From Bradyrhizobium erythrophlei (GTDB lineage: Bacteria > Pseudomonadota > Alphaproteobacteria > Rhizobiales > Xanthobacteraceae): a DNA stretch of 64,000 nt. Below the pieces are notes generated by a model. The model was given only the letters and a program-made list of their open reading frames with translations, did no database searches and was not told the origin of the DNA. The translations under genes were made by a program, and so were the position numbers. Each line of letters starts with the position of its first letter. Position 1 is the stretch's first letter. The DNA lies in NCBI GenBank assembly GCA_900129675.1, contig FSRD01000001.1, forward strand, positions 2,159,501-2,223,500, given 5' to 3'. Of the stretch, positions 37,651-47,289 are shown piece by piece.

Positions 37651-38097
37651 TCATTCGATATCGATGCTGACGCCACTGAGCTTCCAGATGCCGTCGGCCG
37701 GAATGAAGCCAAGCTGGTATTTCACCTGCTTGGGCGTCGTCTCGAAATGGCCTTTCAGCCGCAACACGCCCTTCTCGTCGATTTTGGCGTCTTCGTCGGA
37801 AACGATCGGCTTTGCGACCACGGCATCGAATACGGCGTGCTTTTCGATCAAATCCTTGAAGATCGTCCGCAGCTTTTCCGGCGGAAACTGGTCGCGGAAC
37901 GGCTTTGATATTTTGGCGTGGAATACCGTGAAATTGTCCGCCGCCACCGCGTCGTTGAGCGACACCAGGATGCTCTTGACCAGAACCTCCTGCACAAACG
38001 GGCTCGGCATGTCCTGCGCCGAGGCCTGGTCCGCGCCGCATACAGCGAAAGCGGCAATGACGGCAGCTGCAAATCGCAGATATGCCCAATGAACCAT
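37651..38097 (-). CDS. Secreted hypothetical protein with signal peptide
   Basis: From ATG 38097 (GAAGAGG upstream) the product is 148 residues with a clear Sec signal (LRFAAAVIAAFAVCGADQASAQ, cleavage after ASA). A mixed alpha/beta domain follows, with the pattern of small NTF2-like or DUF4019-like periplasmic proteins (FKDLIEKHAVFDAVVAKPIV; GVLRLKGHFETTPKQVKYQL; IWKLSGVSIDIE). The match to a named family is uncertain. It is divergent from no obvious partner and follows bolA on the same strand. Confidence 0.7.
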   Translation of the reverse strand: MVHWAYLRFAAAVIAAFAVCGADQASAQDMPSPFVQEVLVKSILVSLNDAVAADNFTVFHAKISKPFRDQFPPEKLRTIFKDLIEKHAVFDAVVAKPIVSDEDAKIDEKGVLRLKGHFETTPKQVKYQLGFIPADGIWKLSGVSIDIE

Positions 38098-38251
38098 CGG
38101 ACTGCCTCTTCGATTGGCGGCAACGGCCCAAGCTAAGCCTGATCCTCGTTCAAAAGGAACCGGTTTATCGCCTGCGCGATTATCCAAAATAATGGAAAAT
38201 GGCGACGGCGTCTGCCGCGATCTTGATCGGCACAGGCGCGCCGCTCCGAAT

Positions 38252-38527
38252 TCAGCCCCTGGCTTCCCCTGGGGCCTCGGCCTTGATCGCCAGCGCGTGT
38301 ACCGAGTCGTTGAGTTCCGCCGAAAGCGTTGCGTTAATCATGCGGTGGCGTTCGATCCGGCTCTTCCCTTGGAAGGCCGGCGACACAATATAGACCCTGA
38401 AATGCGTCTCGCCGCCCGGCCGGTGGCCGGCATGGCCCTCATGCAGATGTGATTCGTCCGCGACGTCGAGGCTTTCCGGCGTGAAAGCTTCACGCAACTT
38501 GTTTATGATAACGTCCCTGGTGCTCAT
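38252..38527 (-). CDS. bolA: BolA-family protein
   Basis: The 91-residue protein has the BolA fold: INKLREAFTPESLDVADESH, then HAGHRPGGETHFRVYIVS with the conserved His, and RHRMINATLSAEL. BolA proteins partner monothiol glutaredoxins in iron-sulfur handling and influence cell shape and stress genes. MSTRDVI at 38527 is the family start. It is divergent from the J-domain gene, the usual neighbour in rhizobia. Confidence 0.9.
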   Translation of the reverse strand: MSTRDVIINKLREAFTPESLDVADESHLHEGHAGHRPGGETHFRVYIVSPAFQGKSRIERHRMINATLSAELNDSVHALAIKAEAPGEARG

Positions 38528-38637
38528 GGCGGCGGCAATACGCTCCAAAGCCGCTTTTCGTCAATGGCGCATCCACAGTTGAGGTATTGTCAATGTCAAG
38601 ACTTGAAGCCTTGGGCATTGCGTAGTCAAAGTTAGCC

Positions 38638-39297
38638 ATGGCGATTGATTCATCCAAATTCTTCGACTCCATTCGCATCAAGCCCAACAAGCTGAGCGCG
38701 AAGCAGCAGGCGCAGGCGCGGGAAGAATCCGCGATGTGCGAATGGGCGGGTTGCCCGAACAAGGGGCCGCACCGGGCGCCGAAAGGCCGCGAGAACTCGA
38801 AAGAGTACTGGCACTTTTGTCTCAACCACGTCCGCGAATACAACCAGTCCTACAATTTTTTCCAGGGCATGAATGCCGACGCCGTCGCGCGCTACCAGAA
38901 GGATGCGCTGACCGGCCATCGTCCGACCTGGAAGATGGGCGCCAACGGCGGCAAGAAAGGCAAGGCAGGCGCCGAGGCCGATCTGGACGCGGCCGCCGAT
39001 CCGTTCAGCATGTTCAGCGAACTCAACGGCCGTGGCCGCTGGCGGCCGGGCCCGGGCGGTGCGGCCGGCGAGGCCAAGCCTGAGACCCGGAAGGTGATGA
39101 ACGCCGAGCGCAAGGCGTTGCAGGTGATGGGGCTCGGCCCCGACGCGACGCTGGAAATCGTCAAGGCAAAATACAAGGCGCTGGTGAAGCAGCACCATCC
39201 CGACGCCAATGGCGGCGACCGCTCCACCGAGGATCGCCTGATCGAGATCATCAAGGCGTACAATTATCTCAAGACAGTTGTGCGCGGCGCGAGCTAG
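38638..39297 (+). CDS. J-domain (DnaJ-like) molecular chaperone
   Basis: The 219-residue protein carries a C-terminal J domain (about 155-215) with the HPD tripeptide in YKALVKQHHPDANGGD. The N-terminal part has a conserved Cys/His block (MCEWAGCPNKGPHRAP, then YWHFCLNHVREYN) that looks like a small zinc site, and a Gly/Pro-rich linker. It would stimulate DnaK ATPase for a specific client. A J domain at the C-terminus is unusual but typical of this rhizobial gene, which normally lies upstream of cobS. Confidence 0.87.
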   Translation: MAIDSSKFFDSIRIKPNKLSAKQQAQAREESAMCEWAGCPNKGPHRAPKGRENSKEYWHFCLNHVREYNQSYNFFQGMNADAVARYQKDALTGHRPTWKMGANGGKKGKAGAEADLDAAADPFSMFSELNGRGRWRPGPGGAAGEAKPETRKVMNAERKALQVMGLGPDATLEIVKAKYKALVKQHHPDANGGDRSTEDRLIEIIKAYNYLKTVVRGAS

Positions 39298-39307
39298 TCT
39301 CTCGTCG

Positions 39308-39344
39308 CCCCTGCCTAGTGCGCAATTGCGCACGGGAGCAGGGG
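39308..39344 (+). terminator. Terminator-like hairpin after the J-domain gene
   Basis: CCCCTGC and GCAGGGG flank the perfect 16-bp palindrome GTGCGCAATTGCGCAC, making a strong stem 11 bp after the stop codon. There is no T-run, so it may act as an mRNA end or processing site. At about 39417-39455 a GGGTCCCCGC-type dispersed repeat follows. Confidence 0.5.
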
Positions 39345-39493
39345 CCCATAGCCACCGGCGCTAATTGTTTACACAAGGCGTCTACCAGATCATCCAATTG
39401 ATGGGCCGCGGCGTGTGGGTCCCCGCTTTCGCATTGCTTTCGCAGGGACGACGGTGGGAACTGTAGTCTGCTGTCGCTCACTTCAAAAATACC

Positions 39494-40597
39494 TTAGCCG
39501 CGTGACGAATCCGGCATCGCTCCGATATAGGCCGAACTCGGCCGGATCAGCCGGCCGCCGCGCTGCTGCTCGCGGGCGTGTGCGGTCCAGCCGGCCGCGC
39601 GGCCGACCGCGAAGATCGGGGTGAACGCCTGCCGCGGGATCGCGAGCGCGTCGAGCAGGATCGCGGTGAAGAATTCCACATTGGTGTCGAGCGGACGGTC
39701 CGGATTTTTCTGCCGCAACGCCGCGCGGATATAGGCCTCGACTTCGCCGGCGAACGGCAGGTCGGTGCCATCGACCGCAAGCCGTTCGATGGCCTCCTTG
39801 AGCACATCGGCGCGCGGATCGCGGACGCGATAGACACGGTGGCCAAAGCCCATCAACCTTTCGCCGCGCTTAAGCGCGCTGTCGACCCACGGCTTGATCC
39901 GTTCGCGTGAGCCAACCGCATCGAGCATTTCCAGCACCGGCTCCGGCGCGCCGCCATGCAGCGGTCCGGTCAGCGCACAATATCCACCGGTGACGGCTGC
40001 GAACAAATCGGCCTGGGTCGAGGCGATGACGCGCGTCGTAAAGGTCGATGCGTTCATGCCGTGATCGCACACGGTGACGAAATAGGCGTCGAGCGCCGCG
40101 ACCTCGCGCGCACCGGGTTTGCGGCCCAGCATCATCGACAGCGTATCGGCGGCATGGCTGAGCGTCGCATCCGGAGCGATGGGGTCATTGCCGCGGGCGC
40201 GCTGCACCAGCGCGCCGGCGACGACCGGAAACGCGCCGACGATGGTGGCCTCATGTGGCAGTCCATTTTCGGCGCGCAGCCCTGCGATCGCGGCCCGGAA
40301 ACCGTCGACGATCGACAGCCCACGGGTAATTCCGAGCAGGTCCGGCAGCCGGGCAAAGGCGTGTTCGCGGGCGGCGCCCAGTGCGGCGCGGACCGCGGCT
40401 TCGCCGACCGGCTGGCCGGTTCCGCCGCTCCATAACCGCGCCGTGACACCTTCGAAGCCGGTCTTACGGGCGAGGTCACCGACGCGCTCGCCGGCAATGA
40501 TCAGTTCGCCGCGCTCGCCATCGACATGGCTCAGCACGGTTTCGGCGGCCGGAACGCCGTCGAGGCCGATCGGGGTTTTGGAAAGCTGGATGTTCAT
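39494..40597 (-). CDS. Citrate synthase family protein
   Basis: The 367-residue protein has citrate-synthase landmarks: DHGMNASTFTTRVIAST, TGGYCALTGPLHGGAPEPV with the active His, MGFGHRVYRVRDPRA with the second His, and LDTNVEFFTAILLDALAI with the Asp region. The length fits the short type-II-like or 2-methylcitrate synthase group. It condenses an acyl-CoA with oxaloacetate or a similar keto acid; the exact substrate is unknown. ATG 40597 is the family start. It is divergent from a second homologue fused to a helix-turn-helix. Confidence 0.87.
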   Translation of the reverse strand: MNIQLSKTPIGLDGVPAAETVLSHVDGERGELIIAGERVGDLARKTGFEGVTARLWSGGTGQPVGEAAVRAALGAAREHAFARLPDLLGITRGLSIVDGFRAAIAGLRAENGLPHEATIVGAFPVVAGALVQRARGNDPIAPDATLSHAADTLSMMLGRKPGAREVAALDAYFVTVCDHGMNASTFTTRVIASTQADLFAAVTGGYCALTGPLHGGAPEPVLEMLDAVGSRERIKPWVDSALKRGERLMGFGHRVYRVRDPRADVLKEAIERLAVDGTDLPFAGEVEAYIRAALRQKNPDRPLDTNVEFFTAILLDALAIPRQAFTPIFAVGRAAGWTAHAREQQRGGRLIRPSSAYIGAMPDSSRG

Positions 40598-40641
40598 GAC
40601 GGGTCTCCTTTGTTGTCCCGCCAAAAATCGGCCCTCTCGAC

Positions 40642-40671
40642 AGATTGATCAATCTTGATTATGTCAATCAA
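40642..40671. promoter_or_regulatory. Two adjacent perfect palindromes between the citrate-synthase-family genes
   Basis: AGATTGATCAATCT (40642-40655) is a perfect 14-bp palindrome. Next to it, TTGATT-ATGTC-AATCAA (40655-40671) is another. They share the half-site TTGAT/ATCAA, so they look like a tandem operator. They precede the MerR-like start and may bind its helix-turn-helix. Confidence 0.5.
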
Positions 40672-41896
40672 TATGAAAAAATCCGCAGGGCTTTACCTCT
40701 CCGCCCGCGAGGCCTCGGCCGAATTAGCGGTCTCCCCGGCCACGCTCTACGCCTATGTCAGCCGCGGGTTGATCCGCTCGGAGCCGTCGTCGGATTCGCG
40801 CAGCCACCGTTACCGGGCCGAGGACATCCGCACGCTGAAGGAGCGGCGCGTGCCGTCGCCGGATCCGCGCGGCCTCAGAAGCTTCGATGCTGATTTGCCG
40901 GTGATGGATTCGGCGATTGCGACCATCACCGAGGACGGCCCGATCTACCGCGGCGTCAACTGCGTCGATCTCGCGGAAAAAGACACGCTGGAGCATGCGG
41001 CGACGCTGCTGTGGGATGTCGCCGGCGTCGATCCGTTCGCGGCCGACAACGATCCGCAGATTTCCGAGGAGATGCGCGCGATCGCGGACGCCGCGCGCCG
41101 CGCCGCGCCGATTGATCGCGCCATCGCCGTGCTGGCGCTCGCGGCCAGCGCCGATCCGCGGGCGTTCACCCGCGCCGCTGACGGGCGCGCCATGGTCGGC
41201 GCGCGCATTCTGCGGCTGGTGGTCGCGACCATGCTCAACACTGCGCCGTCGCCGCAGCCGCTCCATCTGCAGATTGCGCAGGCCTGGGCGCCTGACAACA
41301 AACATGCCGCCGATCTGATTCGCCGCGCGCTGGTGCTGCTCGCCGATCACGAATTGAACGCCTCGACCTTCACCGTGCGGTGCGCGGCTTCGACCGGACT
41401 GAACCTGTATGACGCCGTGATCGCCGGTCTCGTCGCCTTGAAAGGCCCGAAGCATGGCGGCGCCGGCGTGCTGGCCTCGCGGCTGGTCAGGACGCTCGTC
41501 GATAACGACGTCGCGCCCGTCATCCGCGAACGGGTTGCGCTCGGTGAACGCTTCGCGGGCTTCGGCCACGGCGTTTACAAGCGTGGCGATCCGCGCGCCA
41601 TTTCAATGCTGGAAGCGCTGGCGCGCGCCGGCGCCGCGCGAAAATTCACAAGGGAAATCCCGGAGCGGATCGCGGAAGCCACCGGCGAATTCGTCAACAT
41701 CGATTATGCGCTGGCGGTGCTGGTGCACAGTTTGCGGCTGCCCGCAGGCAGCGAATTGGCGTTATTTGCCATGGCGCGCACGGTCGGCTGGATCGCGCAT
41801 GCAAGCGAACAGTTGCAGCACGGCGGGCTGATCCGCCCCCGCGCGCGCTATGTCGGCCCGGCGCCGGGGCGAGGGGCGGCTTCGAACGACCGGTGA
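40661..41896 (+). CDS. Citrate synthase-like protein with N-terminal MerR-type helix-turn-helix
   Basis: The 411-residue product starts with a MerR/excisionase-like helix-turn-helix (about 10-70; LSAREASAELAVSPATLYAYVSRG; SHRYRAEDIRTLKERR). A citrate-synthase fold follows (about 85-400; DHELNASTFTVRCAAST, LKGPKHGGAGVL, GFGHGVYKRGDPRA, VNIDYALAVLVHSLRL). The catalytic His residues are present (KHGG, GFGHG). ATG 40673 (MKKSAG) would place the second palindrome wholly upstream and may be the true start. Such fusions may link enzyme state to regulation of the divergent homologue. Confidence 0.85.
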   Translation: MSINMKKSAGLYLSAREASAELAVSPATLYAYVSRGLIRSEPSSDSRSHRYRAEDIRTLKERRVPSPDPRGLRSFDADLPVMDSAIATITEDGPIYRGVNCVDLAEKDTLEHAATLLWDVAGVDPFAADNDPQISEEMRAIADAARRAAPIDRAIAVLALAASADPRAFTRAADGRAMVGARILRLVVATMLNTAPSPQPLHLQIAQAWAPDNKHAADLIRRALVLLADHELNASTFTVRCAASTGLNLYDAVIAGLVALKGPKHGGAGVLASRLVRTLVDNDVAPVIRERVALGERFAGFGHGVYKRGDPRAISMLEALARAGAARKFTREIPERIAEATGEFVNIDYALAVLVHSLRLPAGSELALFAMARTVGWIAHASEQLQHGGLIRPRARYVGPAPGRGAASNDR

Positions 41897-41898
41897 GG

Positions 41899-42561
41899 TT
41901 ACTCGGCCGGCTTGGCGGGCTCGATCACGCCGCCGCCGTGACGGCGGCGGATGGTCCAGACCGCGAGCGCGACAACCAACGCGCCGCCGAGCACCGCAAA
42001 CATCCAGAGATGCTTGCCGACATGCTCATGATGCGGCAGGCCGGCATATTCGTGCAGCGCCGAGACCGCGAGCACGCCCGGCAGCACATGTGCCGGCGCC
42101 CAGGCCAGAATCGCGGGAACGTTGACACTGTAGAATCGCAACGGCGGCATCCCGAGCGCACCGGCTGTGATCGGCACGAAAGCGCGGATCGGCGGCACGA
42201 ATCGCGCAAAGAACACCGCCAATGCGCCCCAGCGATTGAAGAACGCCTCGCTTTGCGCCACCACGCCCGGATAATTCGTCATCGGCCAGGCGCTAAGTAT
42301 CTCGCGTTGCGAGCGATGGCCGACCCAGAATGCGGTCCCGTCGCCGAGCAATGCGCCGGCGGCAGCCGCCGCCAATACCGGCCCGAGCTGCAACTCGCCG
42401 CCGGGCACCAACGCGCTCAGGGCGAGGATGATGGTCGAGCCCGGAACCAGCGAGCCGACCACCGGGACGGCTTCCAGCAGGGCGGCAAGGAACAGCGTGA
42501 GGTAGGCCAACCACGCATGGGCCGAGACGAACGCAATCAGGGGGTCAAGGAATGAAGTCAC
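41899..42561 (-). CDS. DedA-family membrane protein
   Basis: The 220-residue protein has the DedA/VTT pattern: AALLEAVPVVGSLVPGSTII, a mid-protein LLGDGTAFWVGH, and FFARFVPPIRAFVPITAGALGMP (the conserved F-x-R-x-x-P-x-x-R motif). DedA proteins are inner-membrane transporters or flippases for lipid carriers such as undecaprenyl phosphate. It converges on the citrate-synthase-like gene with 2 bp between stops. Confidence 0.88.
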   Translation of the reverse strand: MTSFLDPLIAFVSAHAWLAYLTLFLAALLEAVPVVGSLVPGSTIILALSALVPGGELQLGPVLAAAAAGALLGDGTAFWVGHRSQREILSAWPMTNYPGVVAQSEAFFNRWGALAVFFARFVPPIRAFVPITAGALGMPPLRFYSVNVPAILAWAPAHVLPGVLAVSALHEYAGLPHHEHVGKHLWMFAVLGGALVVALAVWTIRRRHGGGVIEPAKPAE

Positions 42562-42864
42562 AAGGTTCCTGTCTCAACAAGGGCGAGATGCTTGATGTTC
42601 AGAGGTAACAACTCGAGGCGGAGGTAGAAAGTGCCATCCACCGGTTCCGGGTGGGCGGCCCGGTCGCCGGTAAAAGTGCGGCGTGATTCGCAGGGCAGCC
42701 CTCCAAAAATCGAGTTCAGCACCTATCTCAATGATAAGGCAACGGAACTTTGATTGTGCCGCGGGCTTCTGCCGGCCGTTGCTCTCTGCTAGGTTTGTGG
42801 CTGCACCCATCCGCAGCCATGCCGCAAATCTGGTTTCGGGAACGCCCGGGACCTCGGAGGATTG
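42562..42864. other. Gap upstream of cobS
   Basis: This 303-bp divergent region between dedA and cobS carries the cobS ribosome-binding site (CGGAGG at 42855) and presumably both promoters. I looked for a cobalamin riboswitch and did not find a convincing core; nothing else is recognisable. Confidence 0.4.
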
Positions 42865-43863
42865 ATGACGACCGCCGCCATGACCAAAACTATCGAGCCC
42901 GTCGGTTTGCCTGACATGAAGGTGTCGGTCCGGCAGGTGTTCGGTATCGACAGCGACCTTGAGGTGCCGGCTTATTCCGAAGTCGATCCGCACGTACCCG
43001 ACGTCGATTCGGATTACCGTTTCGATCGCGCCACCACGCTCGCGATCCTCGCCGGCTTTGCGAAAAATCGCCGCGTGATGGTGACCGGCTATCACGGCAC
43101 CGGTAAATCGACCCACATCGAGCAGGTTGCCGCACGGCTGAACTGGCCCTGCGTGCGCGTCAACCTCGACAGCCACATCAGCCGCATCGATCTGGTCGGC
43201 AAGGACTCCATCGTCATCAAGGACGGCAAGCAGGTCACGGAATTCCGCGACGGCATTCTGCCCTGGGCGCTGCAGCACAATATCGCGCTGGTGTTCGATG
43301 AGTATGACGCCGGCCGTCCCGACGTGATGTTCGTGATCCAGCGCGTGCTGGAAATCTCCGGCCGCCTGACCCTGCTCGACCAGAACAAGGTGATCAAGCC
43401 GCACCCGGCGTTCCGCCTGTTCTCGACCGCCAACACGGTCGGCCTCGGCGATACCTCCGGCCTCTATCACGGCACCCAGCAGATCAACCAGGGCCAGATG
43501 GACCGCTGGTCGATCGTCACCACGCTGAACTATCTGGCGCATGACGAGGAAGTCGAAATCGTGCTGGCCAAAGCGTATCACTACCGCACGCAGGAAGGCC
43601 GCGACATCGTCAACAAGATGGTGCGGCTGGCGGACCTGACCCGCAACGCATTCGCCAATGGCGATCTGTCGACGGTGATGAGCCCGCGCACGGTGATCAC
43701 CTGGGCCGAGAACGCCGATATTTTCTCCGACATCGGCTTTGCGTTCCGCGTCACCTTCCTCAACAAATGCGACGAGCTGGAACGGCCGCTGGTGGCTGAA
43801 TTCTATCAGCGCTGTTTCAATGCGGAGCTGGCGGAGAGTTCAGTGAACGTGGCGCTCAGCTAG
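42865..43863 (+). CDS. cobS: Aerobic cobaltochelatase subunit CobS
   Basis: The 332-residue protein is an AAA+ ATPase of the MoxR-like/CobS type: Walker [10 protein letters not shown], Walker [11 protein letters not shown], and sensor [14 protein letters not shown]. With CobT and CobN it inserts cobalt into hydrogenobyrinic acid a,c-diamide in aerobic B12 synthesis. ATG 42865 has CGGAGG just upstream; MTKTIEP five codons in is an alternative. The GNAT gene follows after 3 bp. Confidence 0.93.
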   Translation: MTTAAMTKTIEPVGLPDMKVSVRQVFGIDSDLEVPAYSEVDPHVPDVDSDYRFDRATTLAILAGFAKNRRVMVTGYHGTGKSTHIEQVAARLNWPCVRVNLDSHISRIDLVGKDSIVIKDGKQVTEFRDGILPWALQHNIALVFDEYDAGRPDVMFVIQRVLEISGRLTLLDQNKVIKPHPAFRLFSTANTVGLGDTSGLYHGTQQINQGQMDRWSIVTTLNYLAHDEEVEIVLAKAYHYRTQEGRDIVNKMVRLADLTRNAFANGDLSTVMSPRTVITWAENADIFSDIGFAFRVTFLNKCDELERPLVAEFYQRCFNAELAESSVNVALS

Positions 43864-43866
43864 TCC

Positions 43867-44277
43867 ATGCCGTCCATTTCCGTCGAGCGCACCATTGGAA
43901 AGACCAAGAAAGCGGTGCTCGGCGGACTTGTCGGCTACAACACCGAGAAGATGGGGAAGCAAAAATACAAACGGCTCGCCGTCTCACTGACCGAAGGCAA
44001 CAAGATCGTCGGTGGAATTGTCGGGGAGGTCTGGACTACGGTGCTGTTCATACAGTTGTTCTGGATCGAGCAGAAGCTTCGCGGCAAGGACTATGGAACA
44101 AAGCTGATAAGGGCGATTGAAGACGAAGCGAGGCGCTTCGGGGCGACGAAGTCTTATCTCGACACGATGAGTTTTCAGGCGCCGGGCTTCTACCGCGCAT
44201 GCGGCTATGAGGAATTCGGTTCGATCGAAGGCTATCCAGGCGGCGTGACGCGCCATTGGTTCACAAAAACGCTATGA
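43867..44277 (+). CDS. GNAT-family acetyltransferase between cobS and cobT
   Basis: The 136-residue protein has GNAT features: [33 protein letters not shown], which includes the acetyl-CoA-binding R/Q-x-x-G-x-G/A-like RGKDYG, and [16 protein letters not shown] as the C-terminal motif. The acceptor is unknown. It starts 3 bp after cobS and its stop overlaps the cobT start (ATGA), so it is translated as part of the cobS-cobT unit. Its presence between the two chelatase genes is unusual. Confidence 0.85.
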   Translation: MPSISVERTIGKTKKAVLGGLVGYNTEKMGKQKYKRLAVSLTEGNKIVGGIVGEVWTTVLFIQLFWIEQKLRGKDYGTKLIRAIEDEARRFGATKSYLDTMSFQAPGFYRACGYEEFGSIEGYPGGVTRHWFTKTL

Positions 44278-46175
44278 GCACATCCAACTCCAAATTCCGC
44301 ACCGGGTCGAAGGAAGCGCCGACCGAGCCGTTCAAGCGCGCGGTGACGTCGTGCCTGCGCGCGATCGCGAAAAAGCCGGAACTGGAAGTGACGTTCGCCG
44401 CCGAACGGCCGGGTCTGGCGCCGGGCAAGGCGCGGCTGCCGGAGCCGGCGCGCAAGATGACGAGGCGGGATGCGGCGATCGTGCGCGGACACGCCGACTC
44501 GATCGCGCTGAAACTCGCCTGCCACGATCCCAAGGTGCACCGCAAGCTGATGCCGGGAAATCCGCAGGCGCGCGGCGTGTTCGAGGCGGTCGAGCAGGCC
44601 CGCGTCGAAGCGATCGGCTCGCGCCGGATGGCGGGCGTCGCGAAAAACCTCACCGCGATGCTCGACGATCATTTCCATCGCGGCAAGTTCGACGAGATCA
44701 CCGATCGCGCCGATGCGCCGCTGTCGGATGCCTTGGCGATGCTAGTGCGCGAACGCCTGACCGGTCTGGCGCCGCCTGCAGCTGCGAAAAAAATGGTCGA
44801 TCTCTGGCGCCCGGTACTGGAAGACAAGATCGGCGCTCGCCTCGATAAGTTGAGCCGCGTCACGGAAGATCAGGCCAGATTCGGTGACCTCGTGCATGAC
44901 CTGTTATCGGCGCTGGACCTCGGCGACGACCGCAATGCCGATGCCGATGACGACGAGAACCAGGACGAGAATCAGGACGGCGAGAACGATCAGTCCGGCG
45001 CCGAAGGCTCGCCCGATAGCGACGCCGCGCAGGAGATGAGCGCCGATCAGGCGCAGGCGACCACCGACGAGATGTCGGAAAGCGCGATGGAGAGTGCCCA
45101 GGCCTCCACCAGCGACACCTTCGACGATGGCGAACTCGGCGACGATGAAACGCCGGGCGAAGCCACGCGGCCGAATTCGCGCGGCGCCAACGAACCGCGC
45201 GGGCCGGAATATCATGCCTTCGCGCCGAAATTCGACGAGGTGATCGCGGCCGAAGACCTCTGCGACCACGACGAACTGGAGCGGCTGCGCTCCTATCTCG
45301 ACAAGCAGCTCGCGCATCTGCAGGGCATCGTCGCCCGCCTCGCCAACCGGCTGCAGCGCCGCCTGATGGCGCAGCAAAACCGCGCCTGGGAGTTCGATCT
45401 CGAAGAGGGCATTCTCGATCCCGCCCGGCTGTCGCGCGTGGTCACCGATCCCTATCATCCGCTGTCCTTCATGCACGAGAAGGAAGCGACCTTCCGCGAT
45501 ACCGTGGTGACGCTGCTCTTGGACAATTCCGGCTCGATGCGCGGCCGCCCGATCACGGTCGCCGCGACCTGCGCGGATATTCTGGCGCGCACGCTGGAGC
45601 GCTGCGGCGTCAAGGTCGAGATTCTTGGCTTCACCACGCGGGCCTGGAAGGGCGGGCAGTCGCGCGAAGCGTGGCTCGCCGCCGGCAAGCCGGCCAATCC
45701 GGGTCGCCTGAACGATCTGCGCCACATCATCTACAAATCCGCCGACGCCCCCTGGCGTCGCGCGCGCAAGAATCTCGGCTTGATGATGCGCGAGGGTCTG
45801 CTCAAGGAAAACATCGACGGCGAGGCGCTGGATTGGGCGCACAAGCGCCTGCTCGGCCGCTCCGAGCAGCGCAAGATCCTGATGATGATTTCCGACGGCG
45901 CGCCGGTCGACGACTCCACTCTGTCGGTCAACCCCGGCAATTACCTCGAGCGGCATCTGCGCCACATCATCGAGGAGATCGAGACCCGCTCGCCGGTCGA
46001 ATTGATCGCGATCGGCATCGGTCACGACGTCACCCGCTATTATCGGCGCGCGGTCACCATCGTCGACGCCGAAGAACTCGGCGGCGCCATCACCGAAAAG
46101 CTTGCCGAGCTGTTCAGCGAGACCCACGGCGCGGCGCCCGCGACACATGGCCGGCCGCGCCGCTTGCATTCCTGA
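44274..46175 (+). CDS. cobT: Aerobic cobaltochelatase subunit CobT
   Basis: The 633-residue protein has the CobT N-terminal domain (about 10-210), a long acidic linker (about 220-300; Asp/Glu/Gln-rich), and a C-terminal von Willebrand A domain with the MIDAS motif DNSGSMRG (about residue 412) and [10 protein letters not shown]. It forms the ring complex with CobS that drives cobalt insertion by CobN. ATG 44274 overlaps the GNAT stop. CobN is not in the window. Confidence 0.93.
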   Translation: MSTSNSKFRTGSKEAPTEPFKRAVTSCLRAIAKKPELEVTFAAERPGLAPGKARLPEPARKMTRRDAAIVRGHADSIALKLACHDPKVHRKLMPGNPQARGVFEAVEQARVEAIGSRRMAGVAKNLTAMLDDHFHRGKFDEITDRADAPLSDALAMLVRERLTGLAPPAAAKKMVDLWRPVLEDKIGARLDKLSRVTEDQARFGDLVHDLLSALDLGDDRNADADDDENQDENQDGENDQSGAEGSPDSDAAQEMSADQAQATTDEMSESAMESAQASTSDTFDDGELGDDETPGEATRPNSRGANEPRGPEYHAFAPKFDEVIAAEDLCDHDELERLRSYLDKQLAHLQGIVARLANRLQRRLMAQQNRAWEFDLEEGILDPARLSRVVTDPYHPLSFMHEKEATFRDTVVTLLLDNSGSMRGRPITVAATCADILARTLERCGVKVEILGFTTRAWKGGQSREAWLAAGKPANPGRLNDLRHIIYKSADAPWRRARKNLGLMMREGLLKENIDGEALDWAHKRLLGRSEQRKILMMISDGAPVDDSTLSVNPGNYLERHLRHIIEEIETRSPVELIAIGIGHDVTRYYRRAVTIVDAEELGGAITEKLAELFSETHGAAPATHGRPRRLHS

Positions 46176-46180
46176 GAGAG

Positions 46181-47251
46181 ATGCGCTCGCGTCTTAGCCG
46201 CCGCCGCTTCCTGAACTTCACGGCGGCGGGGCTTTCGGCGATGACGATGCCTGCCGTCGCGCGGGCGCAAACCGCCGTCCAGCCGCCGTCGAAACCATTC
46301 GAGCCCGACGAATATTCGGTCACCGCGCCGGTTTCGATCGAGGTCAACGCCCGGCCGTTGCCCGCCTTCGATACCCGCGATCGCTCGCATGTGCGGTTCG
46401 GTTCGCTGGAATACCGCAGCGGGTTGATCCTGACCTCGGCGTTTCATGGTTTTGGCGGACTGTCGGGAATAAGGCTCGACGCCAGGGGTGAGCGCTTCAT
46501 CGCCATCAGCGACAAGGGGAGTTGGTTCACCGGCCGCCTCGTCTACAAGGGCCGCGAGATGACGGGCCTTGAAGATGTCGAGGCGTCGCCGATGCTCGGC
46601 CCCGACGGCAAGCCGATCACCAGCCGTCGCTGGTATGATTCCGAATCGATCGCGCTGGACGGCTCGTTCGTCTATATCGGCCTCGAGCGCGCCAATCGGG
46701 TGCTGCGGTTCGATTTCTCCAAGGGTTTTACGCGCGCATCCGGCGAGGTCGTGCCGATGCCGCCGGCGGTGCGCAAGCTGCCGAACAACAAGGGACTCGA
46801 GGCGCTGGTGTGGGTGCCGAAGGGCCAGCCGCTGGCGGGGACGCTGATCGCGATCTCCGAACGCGGCCTCGATGCCGACGGCAACATCATCGCGTTCCTG
46901 GTCGGCGGCAAGACGCCCGGCCAGTTCAGCGTCCGCCGCACCGACAATTTCGACGTCAGCGACGCGGTGCTGCTGCGGTCAGGCGATCTGTTGCTGCTGG
47001 AGCGGAAATTTTCCTGGCTCGGCGGCATCGGCATCCGGATCCGTCGCGTCGCGCTCGCTTCTGTGGCGCCCGGCGCCCTGATCGATGGCCCGGCCATCTT
47101 CAACGCCGATCTCGGCGACGAAATCGACAACATGGAGGGCATCGACGCCCATGTGACACCGGAAGGCGACACCGTGCTGACCCTGGTCTCCGACGACAAT
47201 TTCTCGCCGATCCAGCGCAATCTGTTGCTGCAGTTCACGCTGGTGGAGTGA
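46181..47251 (+). CDS. Tat-exported phytase-like esterase family protein
   Basis: From ATG 46181 the product is 356 residues with a Tat signal (LSRRRFLNFTAAGLSAMTM). A beta-propeller-like domain of the Phytase-like family (PF13449-type) follows, with LSGIRLDARGERFIAISDKG, WYDSESIALDGSFVYIGLER, NKGLEALVWVPKG and DNMEGIDAH. Members are periplasmic esterases of unclear substrate. It starts 5 bp after cobT, so it may be cotranscribed. The open frame extending upstream in cobT is a shadow. Confidence 0.83.
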   Translation: MRSRLSRRRFLNFTAAGLSAMTMPAVARAQTAVQPPSKPFEPDEYSVTAPVSIEVNARPLPAFDTRDRSHVRFGSLEYRSGLILTSAFHGFGGLSGIRLDARGERFIAISDKGSWFTGRLVYKGREMTGLEDVEASPMLGPDGKPITSRRWYDSESIALDGSFVYIGLERANRVLRFDFSKGFTRASGEVVPMPPAVRKLPNNKGLEALVWVPKGQPLAGTLIAISERGLDADGNIIAFLVGGKTPGQFSVRRTDNFDVSDAVLLRSGDLLLLERKFSWLGGIGIRIRRVALASVAPGALIDGPAIFNADLGDEIDNMEGIDAHVTPEGDTVLTLVSDDNFSPIQRNLLLQFTLVE

Positions 47252-47289
47252 TATTCGAACTTGTTCGGGCTTTGCACCGACCAACGGTC

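Noticed and set aside
42562..42864. Cobalamin riboswitch upstream of cobS
   Set aside because: I looked for the conserved B12-box core and pairing partners and could not place them; the CobS gene is also a late-pathway gene that often lacks one.
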